A stretch of DNA of 64,000 nt from JBKBKN01 sp046294625 (GTDB lineage: Bacteria > Bacteroidota > Bacteroidia > M30B66), in assembly GCA_046294625.1 (NCBI GenBank), contig JBKBKN010000001.1, positions 62,001-126,000 of the forward strand. Direction: 5' to 3'. Positions within the stretch are counted from its first letter, which is position 1. Each line of letters opens with the position of its first letter. A program made the translations under genes and the position numbers. Below the pieces are notes generated by a model. That model did no database searches. It saw nothing but the letters and a program-made list of their open reading frames with translations, and was not told where the DNA came from. Below are positions 60,427-64,000 of the stretch, piece by piece.

Positions 60427-61242
60427 ATGATGCCAAATATTGATGGGCTCCGACACGCGGAAAGCCGAAATTTTTTTCTGATTGCCGGACCTTGTGTGGT
60501 CGAAAATAGAGCGGTGTGCTTTAGGGTGGCTGAGCATATGCAGAAGCTGACTGATGATTTGAAAATTCCATATATTTTCAAATCATCATATCGTAAGGCC
60601 AACCGATCGCGAATAGATTCATTTACCGGCATTGGCGATGAGCAAGCGCTTGAAATTTTAGCAGAGGTCAAAACTACTTTCGGTCTTCCGGTGCTCACCG
60701 ACATACACCTACCCGACGAAGCAGCCCTTGCGGCGCAATATGTTGATGTGTTGCAGATTCCTGCTTTTCTTGCACGACAAACTGACCTATTGGTGGCAGC
60801 TGCCAAAACAGGCAGACATGTAAACATCAAAAAAGGGCAGTTTATGTCACCGGAGACCATGCAATTTGCGGCTGCAAAGGTTGCAGAAAGCGGCAATGAT
60901 CGAATTATGCTTACCGATCGCGGCACCATGTTTGGATATAGTGATTTGATAGTGGATTATCGCGCTATTCCACGGATGCAGGCTTTGGGATATCCCGTAG
61001 TGCTCGATGTTACCCATTCCTTGCAACAGCCTAACACCTCCAATGGAGTGACCGGAGGCTTGCCCGAAATGATCACCGTCATTGCCAGCGCCGGTGTGGC
61101 TGCAGGAGTTGATGGACTTTTTATGGAAACCCACCCTGAGCCTGCTCAAGCCCTATCAGATGGTGCCAATATGATAGCCTTGGACAAAACCAAAGCACTA
61201 CTTCAACGTCTTGTGGCTATTCGACAGGCTATCCTGGGCTGA
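60427..61242 (+). CDS. kdsA: 3-deoxy-8-phosphooctulonate synthase
   Basis: The 271-residue enzyme condenses arabinose 5-phosphate and phosphoenolpyruvate into KDO 8-phosphate for lipopolysaccharide core. Motifs are LIAGPCVVEN (about 18-27), IFKSSYRKANRS, IHLPDEAAL and TDRGTMFGY. Cys23 in AGPC suggests the metal-dependent class II, since metal-independent enzymes have asparagine at that position. Its 3' end overlaps the convergent phosphoesterase gene by 45 bases. Confidence 0.95.
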   Translation: MMPNIDGLRHAESRNFFLIAGPCVVENRAVCFRVAEHMQKLTDDLKIPYIFKSSYRKANRSRIDSFTGIGDEQALEILAEVKTTFGLPVLTDIHLPDEAALAAQYVDVLQIPAFLARQTDLLVAAAKTGRHVNIKKGQFMSPETMQFAAAKVAESGNDRIMLTDRGTMFGYSDLIVDYRAIPRMQALGYPVVLDVTHSLQQPNTSNGVTGGLPEMITVIASAGVAAGVDGLFMETHPEPAQALSDGANMIALDKTKALLQRLVAIRQAILG

Positions 61243-62310
61243 ATGTTTGCGTTTAACAGGCTCTTCTAACAAACGGTATCGGGTAAACTCACCTCGATAT
61301 TTGGTGCTGTGGGCTGTGAGAATCACTTGACCATTGTCGAGTATTTTCAGTCTGACAAAGCCTTGCAAACGATCTTCCATCATGCGTGCCTTATTAAAAT
61401 AATGACCGATACGCTCTTGTTTGCTGCCGCTGCCACTGATGATAAAATGATTTCCCGCCTTCGGGATATGTTGGATATTGTGATCGTGGCCTGAGATATA
61501 CACGGCATTTTCAAAATGCTCCAGCACTTCTGTTATGCTTTTTGCATAGCGCCTATATCTGGGGTGATGAATGTTTTGTCTGATAACCTGATTTAATCCG
61601 GCAAGGCCGAAAACCTGCAAAGGCGTATATTGTATAAGAAATCTCCAGGGTTGTAATGAAGCCGCATGTTTGCCATTCGAATAAATAGGGTGATGTGCAA
61701 TGATGATACCGTGCTGTCCTTTTTCGATACATTCATTCAATTTTATTTCCAGCTGCGTTTTTAAGTTATCCGTTGAGGCATCAGGTATTCTGCGCCGCCC
61801 TCTTTGCAGAAATGCCTGTGAATGGATAAAAATCAAACTCACTTTGGGGTGTATTTCTACCCGAACAGGTCCTGCTGCATCCGCATCAGGTTGATACACA
61901 TCTTGATTAGCAATGGCAGGATAGTTTTTTTTCCACTCATTGACTAATGAAGCTTGTGTGCGCATATTATCCAATCCTTTGGGCTTTCCATTGGCCCAGT
62001 CGTGATTGCCCGAAGTGACATACAGCTGACCTTTATATTGATCAAAAACATCAAGCTGATTGAGCAATGTGCGTGTGGCAGGATGACGGGCAGCCTGATT
62101 GGGTTGATTACCTCTTGGATACACATTGTCGCCCAAAAAAACAATTACGCTGTTCCCTGCCAATTTAGCTTCTACTTCGAGCAGATAAAGTGTTTCCGGG
62201 GGGATGGTATCTTTGCCGGTGTCACCCACAAAGAACAAGGAGAGCTCTTGTCCATACGATGGGATGGCCATAAAAATCATTGCCCAAATTAAATGCTTTA
62301 CCTGCTGCAT
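61198..62310 (-). CDS. Secreted metallophosphoesterase
   Basis: The 370-residue protein has a signal peptide (MQQVKHLIWAMIFMAIPSYG) and a calcineurin-like phosphoesterase domain. Metal-binding motifs are GDTGKDT (about residues 29-35), FLGDNVYPRG (about 58-67), TSGNHDWANG (about 99-108), IIAHHPIYSNGKH (about 204-216) and ISGHDHNIQH. The set resembles purple acid phosphatases of the TRAP type. The substrate is unknown. Its last 45 bases lie antisense to the end of kdsA. Confidence 0.85.
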   Translation of the reverse strand: MQQVKHLIWAMIFMAIPSYGQELSLFFVGDTGKDTIPPETLYLLEVEAKLAGNSVIVFLGDNVYPRGNQPNQAARHPATRTLLNQLDVFDQYKGQLYVTSGNHDWANGKPKGLDNMRTQASLVNEWKKNYPAIANQDVYQPDADAAGPVRVEIHPKVSLIFIHSQAFLQRGRRRIPDASTDNLKTQLEIKLNECIEKGQHGIIIAHHPIYSNGKHAASLQPWRFLIQYTPLQVFGLAGLNQVIRQNIHHPRYRRYAKSITEVLEHFENAVYISGHDHNIQHIPKAGNHFIISGSGSKQERIGHYFNKARMMEDRLQGFVRLKILDNGQVILTAHSTKYRGEFTRYRLLEEPVKRKHSAQDSLSNSHKTLK

Positions 62311-62529
62311 GCGCAGCGAAGATAAGTGTTCTCTTGTTTTATATTTCGAAAAAAGTCCATTGCGCTCGCTTAATTTTCAGCGTTTTTTTGCTTTCAAAAC
62401 ACCCAGCACGCCAAGCGCAAAAAGGTTTCATAAACACATTTATGGGTGTTTGTAGATGGTGGATAAAATCATAGCATCCCTAATATTTTTTTACCCAATA
62501 AAAATACTATCGGCTTAGAATTAAAGCGC

Positions 62530-62892
62530 TCAATCAAAAGGACTAAATGCATATTCAAAATGCTTAATTTGCTGCTGTTGGTCATTCAATATCACTGAAA
62601 CAATATCAAATCGCGCTTCCAGATCAATATCATAGGTTCGAATATAGGCTTCAGCAGCATTAACCAGTAAACGCTGTTTCTTGAGTCCTACCTGCTCTTC
62701 CGGTTGACCGAACAGGGTGTTGCTGCGTGTTTTCACTTCCACAAACACAACCATCTGCTTGTCCTGCGCCACAATGTCAATCTCTTCGAAACGGTTGCGC
62801 CAGTTGGTATGCAGAATTTGATAACCTTTCTTTTCCAGATATTCGATGGCGAGGGCTTCGCCTCTTTTGCCCAGTTCGTTATGGTCTGCCAT
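62530..62892 (-). CDS. YraN family (UPF0102) protein
   Basis: The 120-residue protein has the UPF0102 pattern: GKRGEALAIEYLEKKGYQIL (about 8-27), NWRNRFEEIDIVAQD and VVFVEVKTRSNTLFG, an endonuclease-like fold with a D..E.K core. Function is unproved; the family is proposed to be a nuclease. It starts only 34 bases from the divergent metG start. Confidence 0.92.
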   Translation of the reverse strand: MADHNELGKRGEALAIEYLEKKGYQILHTNWRNRFEEIDIVAQDKQMVVFVEVKTRSNTLFGQPEEQVGLKKQRLLVNAAEAYIRTYDIDLEARFDIVSVILNDQQQQIKHFEYAFSPFD

Positions 62893-62899
62893 AAAGCTT

Positions 62900-62907
62900 T
62901 ATTTTTG
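62900..62907 (+). promoter_or_regulatory. -7 element of metG
   Basis: TATTTTTG fits TAnnTTTG and lies 20 bases before the TTG start, giving a leader of only about 12 bases. A TTCG 21 bases upstream is a weak second box and falls inside the YraN coding sequence. Confidence 0.4.
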
Positions 62908-62926
62908 CAAGCCTAAAAATACTGCA

Positions 62927-64000
62927 TTGAACAATCCGAAGCGATATACCGTTACAGCCGCCTTGCCTTATGCCAATGGTCCGGTACACATTGGCCATAT
63001 TGCCGGCTGCTATTTGCCTGCCGATATCTATGTCCGCTATTTGCGCCTTCATCGCCGCGATGTGATTTTTGTGTGTGGCTCTGATGAACATGGAGTACCC
63101 ATCACCATCAAAGCAAAGAAAGAAGGCATTAGTCCGCAGGAAGTGGTGGATAAATACCACCAGCTCATGGGAAATGCGTTTAAAGATTTCGGAATTAGTT
63201 TCGACATCTATCACCGCACCTCCGATGCCTTACACCATCAAACGGCTGCTGACTTTTTTAAAGTATTGTATGACAAAGGCGTGTTTCAGGAAGAGACCAC
63301 CGAACAATATTATGATGAAGAAGCTAAGCAATTTCTTGCTGACCGATACATCACAGGCACTTGCCCTAAATGCGGACATACCGAAGCATATGGCGATCAG
63401 TGTGAAAAGTGTGGCACTTCACTTTCGCCCACCGAATTAATCAATCCGAAATCGGTATTGAGTGGCGCAGTGCCGGTGCTGAAAGCTACCAAAAACTGGT
63501 TTTTGCCTTTAGACCAAATGCAAGTCATGCTGGATCAATATATCGAAAGCCACAAAGAAGATTGGAAAAGCAATGTCTATGGGCAATGCAAATCGTGGCT
63601 CAATCAAGGTTTGCAGCCCCGAGCCATGACCCGCGACCTCGACTGGGGAGTGAAAGTGCCCTTGGATGGCGCCGAGGGAAAAGTGCTGTATGTCTGGTTC
63701 GATGCGCCAATTGGCTATATCAGTGCAACAAAAGCGCTTCGTCCTAACGACTGGATGCGCTATTGGACCAATCAAGATACACGACTTATTCATTTTATCG
63801 GCAAGGATAATATCGTGTTTCACAGCATTATATTCCCTGCCATGCTGGCTGCGCATGGGGAATTTATCCTGCCCGACAATGTGCCGGCCAATGAATTTCT
63901 CAATCTGGAAGGCGACAAGATTTCCACTTCGCGCAACTGGGCAGTTTGGCTACATGAATATTTGCAAGATATCCCCGGTAAGCGCGATGAATTGCGCTAT
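62927..64000 (+). CDS. metG: Methionyl-tRNA synthetase (3' part outside window)
   Basis: The frame is open from the TTG at 62927 to the right edge (358 codons seen). The predicted start MNNPKRYTVTAALPYANGPV fits the family well and no in-frame ATG or GTG lies nearby upstream, so TTG is the likely initiator. The class I signature HIGH is in GPVHIGHIAG. The zinc-binding insert has CPKC and CEKC (about residues 145-165). The second signature appears as GDKISTSRNWAVW near residue 332. It charges methionine onto tRNA for both initiation and elongation. Confidence 0.95.
   Translation, partial: MNNPKRYTVTAALPYANGPVHIGHIAGCYLPADIYVRYLRLHRRDVIFVCGSDEHGVPITIKAKKEGISPQEVVDKYHQLMGNAFKDFGISFDIYHRTSDALHHQTAADFFKVLYDKGVFQEETTEQYYDEEAKQFLADRYITGTCPKCGHTEAYGDQCEKCGTSLSPTELINPKSVLSGAVPVLKATKNWFLPLDQMQVMLDQYIESHKEDWKSNVYGQCKSWLNQGLQPRAMTRDLDWGVKVPLDGAEGKVLYVWFDAPIGYISATKALRPNDWMRYWTNQDTRLIHFIGKDNIVFHSIIFPAMLAAHGEFILPDNVPANEFLNLEGDKISTSRNWAVWLHEYLQDIPGKRDELRY

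Noticed and set aside
62204..62474. Plus-strand frames in the gap between the phosphoesterase and YraN
   Set aside because: They overlap the phosphoesterase start on the other strand and show low-complexity translations without motifs.
1..64000. Signs of phage, transposon, toxin-antitoxin or defence genes
   Set aside because: No transposase, integrase, terminal inverted repeat, restriction enzyme, Cas protein or toxin motif was recognised in any frame.

Overview
The window is a gene-dense chromosomal segment of a Bacteroidota bacterium, most likely outside the Bacteroidales (a Chitinophagia, Sphingobacteriia or Cytophagia type lineage; finer placement is not possible from this sequence). The evidence is two kinds of type 9 secretion (T9SS) C-terminal sorting domain, gliding-motility genes gldF and gldG, the small ribosomal protein THX, a DUF4295 gene after rpmG, a bacterial geranylgeranylglyceryl phosphate synthase, a hybrid two-component sensor with propeller repeats, mostly absent Shine-Dalgarno sequences, and repeated promoters of the Bacteroidota form TTTG-N19-TAnnTTTG. 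No tRNA, rRNA, CRISPR array, insertion sequence, phage gene or plasmid function was seen. The layout is that of core chromosome with short operons on both strands.

Region 1 to 9.1 kb holds two very large secreted repeat proteins on the minus strand, both opening with a choice-of-anchor L domain. The first is cut by the left window edge. Between them sits an Sfp-type phosphopantetheinyl transferase on the plus strand. Region 9.1 to 24.8 kb is mostly housekeeping: GGGP synthase, pfkA, a PLP enzyme, fmt, an HU protein, an arginase-family enzyme, ribosomal THX, a glycosyltransferase with pdxH, miaE, YqgE, efp, a T9SS cargo protein, dnaK, a lipoprotein and panB.

Region 24.8 to 37.7 kb starts with a 1292-residue periplasm-sensing hybrid histidine kinase, then has nth, a bacilliredoxin, a polyprenyl diphosphate synthase, a DUF6671 protein, rpmA and rplU, a YceI protein, a TPR membrane protein, a phosphatase overlapping a J-domain membrane protein, and lpxD. 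Region 37.8 to 42.0 kb is a same-strand signalling cluster: a GAF-SpoIIE phosphatase, a histidine kinase, a stand-alone receiver and a GAF histidine kinase.

Region 42.1 to 49.3 kb encodes a secreted dipeptidyl peptidase IV, a small secreted coiled-coil protein coupled to a 963-residue T9SS adhesin, a lipoprotein, and a SCO plus rhodanese pair. Region 49.4 to 55.8 kb runs gldF-gldG-DUF4340, dnaN, then rpmG-DUF4295-ftsY. Region 55.8 to 64.0 kb holds a DUF983 protein, an ABC-F ATPase, a DUF1599 protein, the folP-cdaA-kdsA operon, a phosphoesterase, YraN and metG, which is cut by the right edge and appears to start with TTG.

No convincing undescribed system was found. The best leads are the signalling cluster at 37.8 to 42.0 kb, the paired choice-of-anchor L giants, the EF-P with an altered loop tip, and the promoter set that can be read directly from the sequence.
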